Of a stretch of 64,000 nucleotides of DNA, positions 32,946-41,983 are shown piece by piece; position 1 is the first letter of the stretch, and each line of letters opens with the position of its first letter. Origin of the DNA: Coriobacteriaceae bacterium (GTDB lineage: Bacteria; Actinomycetota; Coriobacteriia; Coriobacteriales; Coriobacteriaceae); the NCBI GenBank assembly GCA_902364975.1, contig CABJFQ010000009.1, forward strand, positions 31,193 through 95,192, written 5' to 3'. The translations under genes and the position numbers were made by a program. The notes below the pieces were generated by a model. That model was not told the DNA's origin and made no database searches. It saw only the letters and a list, made by a program, of their open reading frames with translations.

Positions 32946-33698
32946 CTACGAGATATTTCCCAAGAACGCCTTGGTGCGCTCGCTCTTGGGGTGGTCGAAG
33001 ACCTCGCTCGGCGTACCCTCTTCCACGATAACGCCGCCGTCCATAAAGACGACGCGGTCGGCGACGTCGCGGGCAAAGCCCATCTCATGCGTCACGACGA
33101 TCATGGTCATACCGTCACGTGCAAGATCGCGCATAACGCCAAGAACGTCGCGAACCAGCTCGGGGTCGAGCGCCGACGTGGCCTCGTCAAAGAGCATGAC
33201 GTGAGGGTTCATCGACAGGGCGCGGGCGATCGCCACGCGCTGCTGCTGACCGCCCGAGAGCTGGCTCGGCATAAAGTCGATGCGCTCGGCAAGACCGACC
33301 TTGGTCAGCTCCTCGATAGCGATTTTCTCGGCCTCTTCCTTGCTGCGCTTGAGCACCTTTTGCTGCGCAAGCATGACGTTCTTTTTGACCGACAGGTGCG
33401 GGAACAAATTGAACTGCTGGAACACCATACCCAGATGCGTACGTACCTTGTTAAGGTCGACGCCCTTGGCGCAAACGTCCACGCCCTCAACGACGATCGA
33501 GCCGCTCGTGGGATGCTCCAGACGATTGATGCAGCGAAGCATCGTCGACTTGCCCGAGCCCGAAGGACCCAGGACTACGACGACCTCGCCCTTGTGCACA
33601 TCCAGATCGATGTCGCGCAGGACCACGTTATCGCCGAAGGCCTTCTGGAGGTTCTTGATGCTGACGACGACCTCGTTCGAGTTATTGGTTTCGCTCAT
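32946..33698 (-). CDS. Polar amino acid ABC transporter ATP-binding protein (GlnQ-like)
   Basis: A 250-residue ATPase that drives uptake with the permease upstream. Walker [11 protein letters not shown]-loop [13 protein letters not shown], signature [15 protein letters not shown], Walker [15 protein letters not shown] and the switch His in VVTHEMGF are all intact. The last gene of the binding protein-permease-ATPase operon, it starts 12 bases after the permease stop. The substrate is probably a polar amino acid. Confidence 0.92.
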   Translation of the reverse strand: MSETNNSNEVVVSIKNLQKAFGDNVVLRDIDLDVHKGEVVVVLGPSGSGKSTMLRCINRLEHPTSGSIVVEGVDVCAKGVDLNKVRTHLGMVFQQFNLFPHLSVKKNVMLAQQKVLKRSKEEAEKIAIEELTKVGLAERIDFMPSQLSGGQQQRVAIARALSMNPHVMLFDEATSALDPELVRDVLGVMRDLARDGMTMIVVTHEMGFARDVADRVVFMDGGVIVEEGTPSEVFDHPKSERTKAFLGNIS

Positions 33699-33710
33699 GA
33701 TAGGACCTCC

Positions 33711-35072
33711 TTACAGACCGGCGATGTGGTCGGCGGGCGTCGCGACGACCTGTCCAGCGCTCTTGGCGGGACGCTTCTTCTTGGTTTCGGCCGTCCCCAG
33801 AAGCCTCGCCTCAAGACCGCTCACCAAGCGAGCAAGCGGCAGGGTGATGACCAGGTAGAACAGCGCGGCAACCACATATGGCGTAATGGAACCCGTCGTG
33901 GCCACAATGGTACGGGCGTTCATGACGATCTCGACGACACCCACGGCGGCAAGCAGCGACGTGTCCTTGTAGAGCAAGATAAACTCGCTGGTCAGCGTAG
34001 GCAGGACATTGCGGAACGTCTGCGGAATCATGACATAGAGCAGCGTCTGGAAGGCATTCATGCCCAGCGAGCGAGCAGCCTCGTTTTGGCCCTTGGGGAT
34101 CGACTGAATACCGGCACGGAAGATCTCGCACAAGTACGCAGACGAGTTCATGGCCATGACGATAACACCCAGCACATAGTCGTCCACTTTGACACCGGCC
34201 AGCGGCAGACCGAAAAACGCGATATAGATCTGCAGGAACGCCGGCGTACCGCGAATGATATTCACATAGATGCCGGCAAGACAGCGCAGGATGCGCGACT
34301 TAGAGATGCGCATGAGCGACAGGGCAAAACCGAAGGGAATTGCCAGCGGAAACGCCACAAGCACGATCGAGAGCGACATAAGGAAGCCCTTGAAGACGAT
34401 CGGCAGGCTCTGGACCAAAATGACCGGGTTCAGGAACAGGCGCAGGAACATATTGGAGTTCCACGCCTCGACCCACGGCTGCTCTTTAAGGTCAGCCAAG
34501 AAGCTATCGAAGGCCGTCACGCCCTTGATCTCCACCGACGGAATCTTGGAGATCTTCTTGGTCGACCCGTCGGCGAGCGTATAGGTGCCGCTAAAGGCCT
34601 CATCGCCGCCCTCGACGGGGAAGGTCACGCCGTAAACCTCGACACGGAAAAAGCCGCCGGCAGGCGCCGTCTCGCCAAAGTCAATCTTGAGCGTCTGGCC
34701 GTCAGCCTTGCACGTGGGCTTCATGGGCGTACGATCCATGAGGTCCTCGCCCGAGAGCATCGTCAATCGCGTGTCATCGGTACCAAACGTCGTGCCGTCG
34801 ACAAACGTCAAGGAAAGACCGCTCAGCTCCTCGTCGGCATCGGCCTGAACTTCCCAGGTAATGCGCGTCTCGGTGCCGCCGACCACATCGCTGCCCGAAC
34901 CGGTGTTGGGTCGGGCGGTAATCTTTGCGGTCTCAAGCGCCTGGGCGGTCGTAGGCGCATATGCCCCCGCGCACACCAGCGCGAGCGCCACGGCCATGAC
35001 GCAGGCTAGCTTTTGGAGCAAGGCGGACAGTGGAAAACGCTGCTCCGCGGCCCCTTTGTTCAGTCGAGACAA
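33711..35072 (-). CDS. Amino acid ABC permease with N-terminal exported domain
   Basis: A 453-residue protein. Residues 1-45 hold a signal-like hydrophobic helix (ACVMAVALALVCAGAYA). Residues 50-195 form a soluble beta-rich, extracytoplasmic domain I do not recognise. From about 220 on follows a HisM-type permease with five helices and the EAARSLGMNAFQTLLYVMIPQ coupling loop that docks the ATPase. The best start is a TTG at 35072 behind AGGAG; the frame reaches 35180 only through a TTG without a site. Ordinary permeases of this class are about 220-250 residues long. Confidence 0.85.
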   Translation of the reverse strand: MSRLNKGAAEQRFPLSALLQKLACVMAVALALVCAGAYAPTTAQALETAKITARPNTGSGSDVVGGTETRITWEVQADADEELSGLSLTFVDGTTFGTDDTRLTMLSGEDLMDRTPMKPTCKADGQTLKIDFGETAPAGGFFRVEVYGVTFPVEGGDEAFSGTYTLADGSTKKISKIPSVEIKGVTAFDSFLADLKEQPWVEAWNSNMFLRLFLNPVILVQSLPIVFKGFLMSLSIVLVAFPLAIPFGFALSLMRISKSRILRCLAGIYVNIIRGTPAFLQIYIAFFGLPLAGVKVDDYVLGVIVMAMNSSAYLCEIFRAGIQSIPKGQNEAARSLGMNAFQTLLYVMIPQTFRNVLPTLTSEFILLYKDTSLLAAVGVVEIVMNARTIVATTGSITPYVVAALFYLVITLPLARLVSGLEARLLGTAETKKKRPAKSAGQVVATPADHIAGL

Positions 35073-35137
35073 GGTGGCTCCTATCGTAGAAGTTGCCGGC
35101 AAAACGAGACGGAAACGCTCTCCGTCAAGAGAAGCGC

Positions 35138-35167
35138 AAAGGCCCTCTCCGCAAAACGGAAAGGGCC
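35138..35167 (-). terminator. Intra-operon hairpin between binding protein and permease genes
   Basis: GGCCCT-TCCG pairs with CGGA-AGGGCC and runs into TTTGC on the minus strand, 22 bases after the binding-protein stop. It probably lowers expression of the permease relative to the binding protein. Confidence 0.6.
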
Positions 35168-35189
35168 CGCGCGCAATCAAGTAGTTATT

Positions 35190-36050
35190 TTACTTGATAT
35201 TGTACTTAGCCATGAGGGCGTCGACGGTACCGTCGTCGGTCAGGTCCTTGATGGCCTGGTTAATGTCGTCCTTGAGCTTGGTGTTGCCCTGGTTGATGGC
35301 GATGGCGTACTCCTCGCCGGTGCTGATCTGCTTGATGGTCTGGCAGGTGTTGAACTGCTCGGCGGTCAGCTGGCTGGCAACGGAGCGGTTGGTAACTACG
35401 GCGTCGCCCTTATCGGACTGCAGAGCGCTAAAGCACTCGGTGGCGTCCTTGTAGGGGACGATCTTGGCCTTGGGGAAGTTCTCCTGGGCAAAGGCCTCGG
35501 CGGTCGAGCCAGACTGGACGATGATGGTAGCGTCGGAATTGTTGAGCTTCTCGCTAAAGTTATCGGCCGTGATGTCGGTGTTATCGACCTTGGTCACGAT
35601 AGCCTGATCATCCATGTAGTAGGAATCAGAGAAAGTGACTTCCTTCTCACGCTCGGGCGTGTCGGTGATAGCCGCGATGGAAACGTCATACTTGGCGCCC
35701 GAAGCGACGCCCGGAACCAGCGTGTCAAAGTCATTGTTGACATACTCGACATCCAGGCCCAGCTTGTCGCCGATAGCCTTGATGAGCTCAAGGTCAAAGC
35801 CCTGAAAATCGCCGTTGTCATCCTTGTACTCAAACGGAGCGTACTCGGCAGAGGTGCCGACAGTCAGCGTACCGTCCTTGACGAGCGCGTACTCCTTGGA
35901 GCCGTCGACTTTCTCGACCTTAGCGTCGTCAGAGCTGCTGGAACCGGCATCAGAACCAGAGGTGGCGTTGGACGAGCCGCAGCCCGTCAGTGCGAGGGCG
36001 AGCGCCATGGCACCCGTGGCGGCAAATGCGCCAAGCTTCTTGAGCTTCAT
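35190..36050 (-). CDS. Amino acid ABC transporter substrate-binding lipoprotein
   Basis: A 286-residue solute-binding protein of family 3. A signal peptide ends in the lipobox LALTGC, so it is anchored outside the membrane; a Ser/Gly/Asp-rich linker follows. The mature part has GTLTVGTSAEYAPFEYKDDNG, the FDLELIKAIGDKLG strand and the DVSIAAITDTPEREK ligand Arg region. The ATG at 36050 has AAGGAGA. It heads the three-gene transporter operon behind a good promoter at 36108-36136. Confidence 0.92.
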   Translation of the reverse strand: MKLKKLGAFAATGAMALALALTGCGSSNATSGSDAGSSSSDDAKVEKVDGSKEYALVKDGTLTVGTSAEYAPFEYKDDNGDFQGFDLELIKAIGDKLGLDVEYVNNDFDTLVPGVASGAKYDVSIAAITDTPEREKEVTFSDSYYMDDQAIVTKVDNTDITADNFSEKLNNSDATIIVQSGSTAEAFAQENFPKAKIVPYKDATECFSALQSDKGDAVVTNRSVASQLTAEQFNTCQTIKQISTGEEYAIAINQGNTKLKDDINQAIKDLTDDGTVDALMAKYNIK

Positions 36051-36107
36051 AATCAGTCTCCTTCCGGTGACCTCGTTTGATTCAGAGGTCTGCAAAAACT
36101 GTTGGCT

Positions 36108-36136
36108 ATTATGCACCTGGAATTACGAATCTGCAA
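36108..36136 (-). promoter_or_regulatory. Promoter of the amino acid ABC operon
   Basis: TTGCAG (36131-36136) and CATAAT (36108-36113) on the minus strand are exactly 17 bases apart, 58 bases before the binding-protein start. Confidence 0.55.
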
Positions 36137-36197
36137 CGAGAAAACTGATTGAAACAAACCCATAACGTGAATGGAATACTCTACTTTATGACAGTCA

Positions 36198-37064
36198 TTA
36201 CTGCTGCAATGACCTTAATAGTCTAATTTCAGCTGCATAACCTGCAAGTTCGTTCGGAGTCTCCAAAATAAACGGCAGCGAACGCAAACGGCCATTCGAT
36301 ACAATATTCTGCATAACCTGCATACCGCCACCAAATTCCTCGCTGCCAAGGTATCCCTTGCCGATGCACTCGTGACGATCTTTATGGGCGCCACAAGGGT
36401 TCTTCGAATCGTTGATGTGTACGGCATGCAAGCGATCGATACCCACCACGCGGTCGAACTCGTCGAGTACGTCGTCCAGATCATGGATGATGTCGTAGCC
36501 GGCATCGCTCACATGGCAGGTGTCCAAACAAACGCCCAGCTTATCGGACAGCTCTGGGCGCTTGGCGGCAACGCCCTCGATAATGCACGCCAGTTCTTCA
36601 AAGCTACGGCCCACCTCGGTGCCCTTTCCTGCCATGGTCTCGAGTAATACCGTCGTCTGCTGCCCCTCAAACATCACCTGGCACAGCGTGTCGACAATCA
36701 TCTGAATGCCGACGTCGGAGCCCTGCCCCACATGCGCACCGGGATGGAAGTTGTAGTAGTTGCCGGGCAGTGCTTCCAGACGCTGCAAGTCCTCGGCCAT
36801 TGCCTCCAAGGCAAACTCGCGCGCCCGCTCCTTAGCGGAGCAGGGGTTATAGGTATACGGGGCATGCGCCACCAGCGGTCCAAAGTCGTTTTGCGCCATA
36901 AGCTCGCGCAGAGCCGCCACGTCATCCATGTCAAGTTCTTTTGCCTTGCCACCGCGCGGGTTGCGCGTAAAGAACGCAAAGGTATTGGCGCCAATGGACA
37001 GCGCCGTCTCCCCCATTGCCCGATAGCCCTTCGTCGTCGAAAGATGACACCCGATCGTCAGCAT
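36198..37064 (-). CDS. nfo: Endonuclease IV (deoxyribonuclease IV)
   Basis: Cuts DNA at abasic sites in base excision repair. A 288-residue TIM barrel with the three-zinc ligands: [12 protein letters not shown], the Glu of [26 protein letters not shown], the His of [21 protein letters not shown] and the final Glu of FILETP. Motif two reads LETMAGKG instead of the common LENTAGQG. The ATG at 37064 follows AGGGAG. A hairpin element (37086-37148) stands directly upstream of the ribosome-binding site. Confidence 0.92.
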   Translation of the reverse strand: MLTIGCHLSTTKGYRAMGETALSIGANTFAFFTRNPRGGKAKELDMDDVAALRELMAQNDFGPLVAHAPYTYNPCSAKERAREFALEAMAEDLQRLEALPGNYYNFHPGAHVGQGSDVGIQMIVDTLCQVMFEGQQTTVLLETMAGKGTEVGRSFEELACIIEGVAAKRPELSDKLGVCLDTCHVSDAGYDIIHDLDDVLDEFDRVVGIDRLHAVHINDSKNPCGAHKDRHECIGKGYLGSEEFGGGMQVMQNIVSNGRLRSLPFILETPNELAGYAAEIRLLRSLQQ

Positions 37065-37085
37065 CTCCAACTCCCTCTTCATCAG

Positions 37086-37148
37086 TTGCGGTGAAATACG
37101 GTCTATTGGTGCCTTATTTTGGCGCAAACAGACCGTATTCCACCGCAA
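37086..37148 (-). ncRNA. Conserved leader hairpin, copy A (upstream of nfo)
   Basis: Arms TTGCGGTGAAATACGGTCT (37086-37104) and 37130-37148 pair over 19 positions; the only imperfect pair is G-U in minus-strand RNA. A small inner hairpin sits in the loop. The nfo ribosome-binding site follows at once. Related to the element at 38253-38315. Confidence 0.55.
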
Positions 37149-37216
37149 GTTATAAAAGGGGCATCAGGGGCAAAGGCCGCCAGGCATTCCAAGTGCTGGC
37201 GCCATGCCCCCACGCC

Positions 37217-38236
37217 CTAAAGTTTCAAACGAATCGCATCGATGATGTGCGCACAGCGCTGTGTGGCGGCTAGGGACATGATGGGGCTTTCGAGTTTCCC
37301 CGCCTGAATGAGCTGCGTCGCATGCGATATCTCACCGTAAAAATCATCGACCTCAAATGGTGCATCGATTTCGAGTACTCGACCGTCGGAGTACTTCACA
37401 TGGGCGAGCTCGGGGCGATGGAGACGCTCGATTTCCAACGAGCCCCGCTCACAGGCAATCGTTAAGCGGCTTTCATATGCTGCTTTGCCGTCGCACACCA
37501 TATGAATGGGTATACCTCCGACGCTCATATGGATCTCGTCGGCCCAATCGACACGGCCGCCTGATACGTCACGCCAGCGAACTTCACGGGACGAAACCTC
37601 GCACGCGCCCGCGAGCAAATCCTCAAACCAACCGACCGCATAACAGCCCATGTCATATAGACAGCCGCCCTGCAGCGGATCAAGCAGATAGCCCGAAGGA
37701 GGCTCGCCGTAATCGAGCTTTTGCACGCTTTCAATCGAGACAATACGGCCAAGCTCACCCGACGCAAGCAAGTCCTTCACGCGAGTGCGCATCGGGCAGA
37801 ACCGATTCTTCATCGCCTCCATAAACAGCACGCCGCACTCGCGAGAGGTGGAGGCAATCGAGAGAGCCTCTTCCTCACTCAAAACGGCCGGCTTTTCGCA
37901 CAGCACGGTCTTTCCGGCGCGCAGCGCGCGACAGGCCCAACGCGTATGCATGCCATGCGGAAGCGCCAAGTAGATTGCGTCGACATCGGGGTCGGCAATC
38001 AGCGCGTCATAAGCCGCATCGCCGTTATCATCGGCCGAGGCATGGCTATGCGCGGCATCGATCGAAAACGCTCGGGAAAATTCCTCGACATGTGCAGGAG
38101 TGCGGCCGGCCGCAGCCACCAGCCGTGCCCCGTCGACCTTCTTGAGCGACGATGCAAATCGATGAGAAATGTGCCCAGCGCCCAAAATGCCCCAACGAAC
38201 CTCACGCGAATCATTACGTAAACCTCGGTCACCCAC
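37217..38236 (-). CDS. Gfo/Idh/MocA family oxidoreductase
   Basis: A 339-residue NAD(P)-dependent oxidoreductase. The Rossmann motif GILGAGHISHRF is near residue 17, the EKPAVLSEEEA motif with catalytic Lys near residue 115, and the C-terminal domain has the DMGCYAVGWFEDLL segment typical of sugar or trans-dihydrodiol dehydrogenases. Substrate unknown. The GTG at 38236 is preceded by GGGAGG, itself directly after hairpin copy B. It lies between nfo and an aldo/keto reductase gene, all on the minus strand. Confidence 0.85.
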   Translation of the reverse strand: MGDRGLRNDSREVRWGILGAGHISHRFASSLKKVDGARLVAAAGRTPAHVEEFSRAFSIDAAHSHASADDNGDAAYDALIADPDVDAIYLALPHGMHTRWACRALRAGKTVLCEKPAVLSEEEALSIASTSRECGVLFMEAMKNRFCPMRTRVKDLLASGELGRIVSIESVQKLDYGEPPSGYLLDPLQGGCLYDMGCYAVGWFEDLLAGACEVSSREVRWRDVSGGRVDWADEIHMSVGGIPIHMVCDGKAAYESRLTIACERGSLEIERLHRPELAHVKYSDGRVLEIDAPFEVDDFYGEISHATQLIQAGKLESPIMSLAATQRCAHIIDAIRLKL

Positions 38237-38252
38237 GATAGCCTCCCATCAG

Positions 38253-38315
38253 TTGCGGCGAAATAATTCCTGCTATCGCCCTATTCTGCCGCAAACAGGA
38301 ACTATTCCATCACAA
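38253..38315 (-). ncRNA. Conserved leader hairpin, copy B (upstream of Gfo/Idh gene)
   Basis: Arms 38253-38272 and 38296-38315 pair at 19 of 20 positions in minus-strand RNA, four of them G-U. The stem tip bases (TTCCTG/CAGGAA) differ from copy A (CGGTCT/AGACCG) yet remain paired. CCCTTTTAT precedes and the ribosome-binding site follows, as in copy A. Confidence 0.55.
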
Positions 38316-38327
38316 GATATAAAAGGG

Positions 38328-39518
38328 TCATGAGGAGCGAGTTTTGCTGAAGACTTTAAGCATGACCGTTACGGGGCCAGGCTGGAAACGTCGGCGCACG
38401 TCATCGAGACGCTCGGGGATATCGATATGCTGTGGGCAGTGGCGCGCGCATTTGCCGCACTTGACGCAATTGCTCACCAGCTTGGCCTCGCTTGTGCGCA
38501 CCGCGCTCGCCGTAAAGTACTGCGATAGACCCGTAAACCAGCTGTGCGCATAGCTTGCGTTGTAGGCGGCAAAACATCCAGGGATATTGATGCCTTTAGG
38601 GCACGGCATGCAATAGCCGCATCCCGTGCAGGGCACGCGATTCGATTTTTCAAACTCCGTCAGCACGTGCGCGATGGCATCGAGCTGAGTAGCTGTCATC
38701 GAATCCGGCAGGGCCCGATCGGCCAACACCGCGTTCTCATCCACCTGCGCGGTATCGGTCATACCCGAAAGCAGCATCGTCACCTGAGGACGATTCCACA
38801 CCCACGAAAGACCCCAGGCGGCAGGAGTGCGCAAATGCGGGTCACGGGCACTATCGAACACAGCACGAGCCCGTGGCGGCAGTTTGCCCGCTAAACGCCC
38901 GCCCAGCAGCGGCTCCATCACAAACACCGCGAGGCCTCGCTCGGCGGCGGCCATGAGCCCCGCCGTTCCCGCCTGATATCGCTCTCCAGCGTAATTGTAC
39001 TGGATCTGGCAAAAGTCCCACTCATATGCATCGAGCATCGTCAGGAAATCCGCCGCGCTGCCGTGGTATGAAAAACCGATCTGGCGAATACGCCCCGCCG
39101 CCTTTTGACGCGCGATCCAGTCCTCGATGCCCAACGCCACCACACGTTCCCACTGGGCGGGCGAGGTAATGTTGTGCATGAGGTAATAGTCGATATGGTC
39201 GGTCCGTAGGCGGCGCAGTTGCTCGTCGAAGAACCGATCGAAATCCTCCGCGCATTTGCACGAAGCATGCGGCAGCTTGGTTGCGAGCAAAACCTGGTCG
39301 CGCAAGCCCAGGCGCTCAAGCGACGCACCCACGCACGCCTCGTTGCCGGGATAGAGATAGGCCGTGTCCAGGTAGTTAATCCCCTGCTCCACCGCACGGG
39401 AGATGATGGCGTCGGCGGTCTTCGCATCCGGGCGTCCCGGCGCACCGGGAAACCTCATGCAGCCCAGCCCCAACGCCGAGATACGGTTGCCGCTTTTGGG
39501 GTCAACGCGATATTGCAC
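38328..39518 (-). CDS. Aldo/keto reductase with C-terminal 4Fe-4S ferredoxin motifs
   Basis: A 396-residue reductase. The AKR barrel has ALGLGCMRFPG, the Asp and Tyr of NYLDTAYLYPG, the Lys of LATKLPH and the His of YYLMHN. The C-terminal part adds cluster-binding motifs: VPCTGCGYCMPCPKGINIP and NCVKCGKCARHCPQ, which fit two 4Fe-4S clusters. This architecture is frequent in anaerobes; the natural substrate is unknown. The GTG at 39518 follows GGGGGAGGGG. Confidence 0.9.
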   Translation of the reverse strand: MQYRVDPKSGNRISALGLGCMRFPGAPGRPDAKTADAIISRAVEQGINYLDTAYLYPGNEACVGASLERLGLRDQVLLATKLPHASCKCAEDFDRFFDEQLRRLRTDHIDYYLMHNITSPAQWERVVALGIEDWIARQKAAGRIRQIGFSYHGSAADFLTMLDAYEWDFCQIQYNYAGERYQAGTAGLMAAAERGLAVFVMEPLLGGRLAGKLPPRARAVFDSARDPHLRTPAAWGLSWVWNRPQVTMLLSGMTDTAQVDENAVLADRALPDSMTATQLDAIAHVLTEFEKSNRVPCTGCGYCMPCPKGINIPGCFAAYNASYAHSWFTGLSQYFTASAVRTSEAKLVSNCVKCGKCARHCPQHIDIPERLDDVRRRFQPGPVTVMLKVFSKTRSS

Positions 39519-39679
39519 GGCCCCTCCCCCCCATCGAAGTCCTGACAGGGCGAAACAAACCCGTCACGTCATCGAAACACATCGGAATCGCAATCGAGAA
39601 CGTATCGTAACGCAGCAGAAATCGAGCTGTCACGGCACCGCTTTAACATCAGCAAAAAGCTCGATGAAAGGAGTCGCCC

Positions 39680-40450
39680 ATGCCCGCGCTCGACCTTTGG
39701 AACCTCGCATCCCAGCTCAAAAGCACCGATTATCGCTGGGTCGACCTCACCCACACGCTCTCGTGCGACACCCCGCACTGGCTTGGCTTTAAGCCGTTTG
39801 AGTCCACCAAGCTCTTCGACTACCTGCCCGACACGCCCGAAGATATGCTCGCGCCCATGCGTTGCTTCCAGTATTCGGTCGCTTCGCAGTACGGCACGCA
39901 TGTCGACGCACCGCGGCATTTCCATGTTGAGGGTCGTTCCCTTGGAGAGATTGAACCCATCGAGTTTATGCATCCGCTCTGCGTGATCGACAAGCACGAG
40001 GAGTGCGCCGCAAATCCCGACTTTATCCTGACCATCAAGGACCTCAAAGCCTGGGAGGACGAGCACGGTCGTATTCCCGAGGACGCTTTCGTCGCCTTCC
40101 GCTCTGACTGGTCCAAGCTCGCCGACCTCGAAAACAAGGACAAGGACGGCCGGCCCCACTACCCCGGCTGGGATCTCGACGCCATCAAATGGCTTGTAGA
40201 AGAGCGCAACATCGGCGCCATCGGTCACGAACCGGCAGACACCGACCCCGCGTCGGTGACCACGCGCGAGGACGCCTACCCCTACCCCGGCGAGCAATAC
40301 ATCCTCTCGGTCGACCGCTATCAGATCGAAGTCATGGACCATCTGGACGAGCTTCCCGCCACGGGTGCCGTCATCTTCTGCACCTTCCCCAAGGTCCGCG
40401 ATGGCGTCGGATACCCCGCCCGCGTTTTTGCCATCTGCCCCACGGCATAA
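39680..40450 (+). CDS. Cyclase family protein (kynurenine formamidase-like)
   Basis: A 256-residue metal-dependent hydrolase of the PF04199 cyclase family. The signature SQYGTHVDAPRHF supplies the metal-binding HxxxD...H residues; WVDLTHTLSCDTPHW begins the protein and AIGHEPADTDPA gives a further His. Relatives hydrolyse N-formylkynurenine or isatin. No tryptophan-catabolic neighbour is present, so the substrate is open. The ATG at 39680 has AAAGGAG. It ends with its own terminator. Confidence 0.88.
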   Translation: MPALDLWNLASQLKSTDYRWVDLTHTLSCDTPHWLGFKPFESTKLFDYLPDTPEDMLAPMRCFQYSVASQYGTHVDAPRHFHVEGRSLGEIEPIEFMHPLCVIDKHEECAANPDFILTIKDLKAWEDEHGRIPEDAFVAFRSDWSKLADLENKDKDGRPHYPGWDLDAIKWLVEERNIGAIGHEPADTDPASVTTREDAYPYPGEQYILSVDRYQIEVMDHLDELPATGAVIFCTFPKVRDGVGYPARVFAICPTA

Positions 40451-40522
40451 GTTCCCATGCGTTTGTTCTTCTAAATTCAGCCTCCGGTGCACGCTACACG
40501 CCCCAGCGGCATAAATCCATCA

Positions 40523-40548
40523 GGCGCCCCGCACGCGGGCGCCTTTTT
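40523..40548 (+). terminator. Terminator of the cyclase gene
   Basis: GGCGCCCCGC pairs with GCGGGCGCC (one bulge) and is followed by TTTTT. Confidence 0.8.
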
Positions 40549-40565
40549 GTGAGGAGATGATTCAT

Positions 40566-41480
40566 ATGCAGATCAACAAGGTCGCCTTTATCGGCAAGGG
40601 CGGCGTCGGGCTACTCTACGGCAGCATGATCGCCCAGGCACTCGGCAACGATGCCGTCGAATACGTCATGGACGACGCCCGTTTTGAGCGCCATGTGAAC
40701 GACGCGCTCACCGTCAACGGCAAGCCCTGCGATCTCACGTCCGTCCGCGCCAGCGAGGCAACGCCCGCCGATCTGGTCATCCTGACGGTCAAGACGACGG
40801 GTCTCGACCAAGCACTCAAGACTATGGAACGTGTCGTGGGACCCAACACGCTCATCGCCTCGCTGTGCAACGGCATTACGAGCGAGCAAAAGATTGCCGA
40901 ACGCTTTGGCTGGGAGCATACCGTCCTGGGTATCTGCCAGGGCATGGACGCCGTATTCCTCGACGGCGCGCTCACCTTTACCAATGCGGGCGAAATCCGC
41001 TTTGGTGCAGCCGCCGGCACCGACCCCGCGACCGTCGCCGCTATCGACGAGCTCTATACGCGCTGCGGCATCGCCCATACCGTCGAGGACGACATCGCCC
41101 ACCGCATGTGGGCCAAACTCATGCTCAACGACGGCATCAACCAGACCTGCATGGCCTACGGCGGGACCTACGGAAGCGCCACGGAGCCGGGCTCCGAGCA
41201 GCGTCGCTGCTTTGTTTCCGCCATGCGCGAAACGCTTGCGGTCGCCAACGCCGAGGGCGTTGAGCTGACCGAGGCAGACCTGACGCAAATGGTGCACCTC
41301 ATCGAGGGAATCGACCCCGCCGGTATGCCCTCGATGGCGCAGGACCGCATCGCGAGGCGCAAAACCGAGGTTGATGAGTTCGCGGGCACCATCTGCCGCC
41401 TCGCAGCCAAACACGATATCCAGGCGCCGCAAAACGAGTGGCTCTATCGGCGCATCCGCGATATCGAGAAAAGCTGGTAG
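40566..41480 (+). CDS. panE: Ketopantoate reductase family protein (2-dehydropantoate 2-reductase)
   Basis: Would reduce 2-dehydropantoate to pantoate with NADPH. The 304-residue protein has the Rossmann motif FIGKGGVGLLYG, LTVKTTGLDQAL, the SLCNGITSEQ segment, and the catalytic Lys and Asn of MWAKLMLNDGINQ; the C-terminal helix carries SMAQDRIARRKTEVDEFAG. All key residues are in place, but ApbA/PanE families include other ketoacid reductases. The ATG at 40566 has GAGGAG ten bases upstream. Confidence 0.85.
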   Translation: MQINKVAFIGKGGVGLLYGSMIAQALGNDAVEYVMDDARFERHVNDALTVNGKPCDLTSVRASEATPADLVILTVKTTGLDQALKTMERVVGPNTLIASLCNGITSEQKIAERFGWEHTVLGICQGMDAVFLDGALTFTNAGEIRFGAAAGTDPATVAAIDELYTRCGIAHTVEDDIAHRMWAKLMLNDGINQTCMAYGGTYGSATEPGSEQRRCFVSAMRETLAVANAEGVELTEADLTQMVHLIEGIDPAGMPSMAQDRIARRKTEVDEFAGTICRLAAKHDIQAPQNEWLYRRIRDIEKSW

Positions 41481-41517
41481 TGCCAACGCGCCGCATTCAA
41501 CAGCCTTAACAGCAAAA

Positions 41518-41549
41518 CCGCCGCAAGGGAACCTTTCCCCCTGCGGCGG
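41518..41549. terminator. Bidirectional terminator
   Basis: CCGCCGCA pairs with TGCGGCGG, with an inner AGGG/CCCC. TTTTG follows on the minus strand, so it ends the small membrane-protein gene and probably also panE. Confidence 0.7.
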
Positions 41550-41590
41550 CCTTCATCTTCGTCTATGACCGGCGGCCGATCTCACAACAG

Positions 41591-41797
41591 TTAGCGTTGC
41601 GACCCCGGCACCTCGTCCTCATCGTCGCGACAAAGGACAACACCGGCGCTTCCCAGCAGTGTGGCCGCGATCAGCGCGCCGGCCACGATAGGAGCAGCCC
41701 CGCATGTCCCCTGCATGCCCGCGACGAGCGCGGCCGTAGGACCAAGGCAGCCAAGCATCAACGCGACGGCGGCAACGGCAATATCTCGAGCATTCAC
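41591..41797 (-). CDS. Small two-helix membrane protein
   Basis: A 68-residue hydrophobic protein, not recognised. It has two membrane helices (IAVAAVALMLGCLGPTAALVAG and IVAGALIAATLLGSAGVVLC), a Cys in the loop (GTCGAAP) and an acidic cytosolic tail (RDDEDEVPGSQR). The GTG start follows GGAGG at ten bases. A terminator lies 42 bases after the stop, which supports a real transcript. Confidence 0.55.
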   Translation of the reverse strand: MNARDIAVAAVALMLGCLGPTAALVAGMQGTCGAAPIVAGALIAATLLGSAGVVLCRDDEDEVPGSQR

Positions 41798-41983
41798 AAG
41801 ACCACTTCCTCCAAGAGAAAGACCTTATTTCTCAAGAACCAGTGTGCCCCGCATCCATACGCCCAGCGTACCGCCACGGTAAGGGCTCTGTTAACTCAAA
41901 CGCATACATAGAACGGACGTCCTTACGTTGCCCTAAAGCTCGGTAAAGACGCCCGTCCGCCAAATATCCGTGATGCAGAAAAA

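Noticed and set aside
32850-35009. 719-residue plus-strand frame opposite the ABC transporter genes
   Set aside because: It spans two genes and their gap on the other strand, starts before a terminator and shows no domain.
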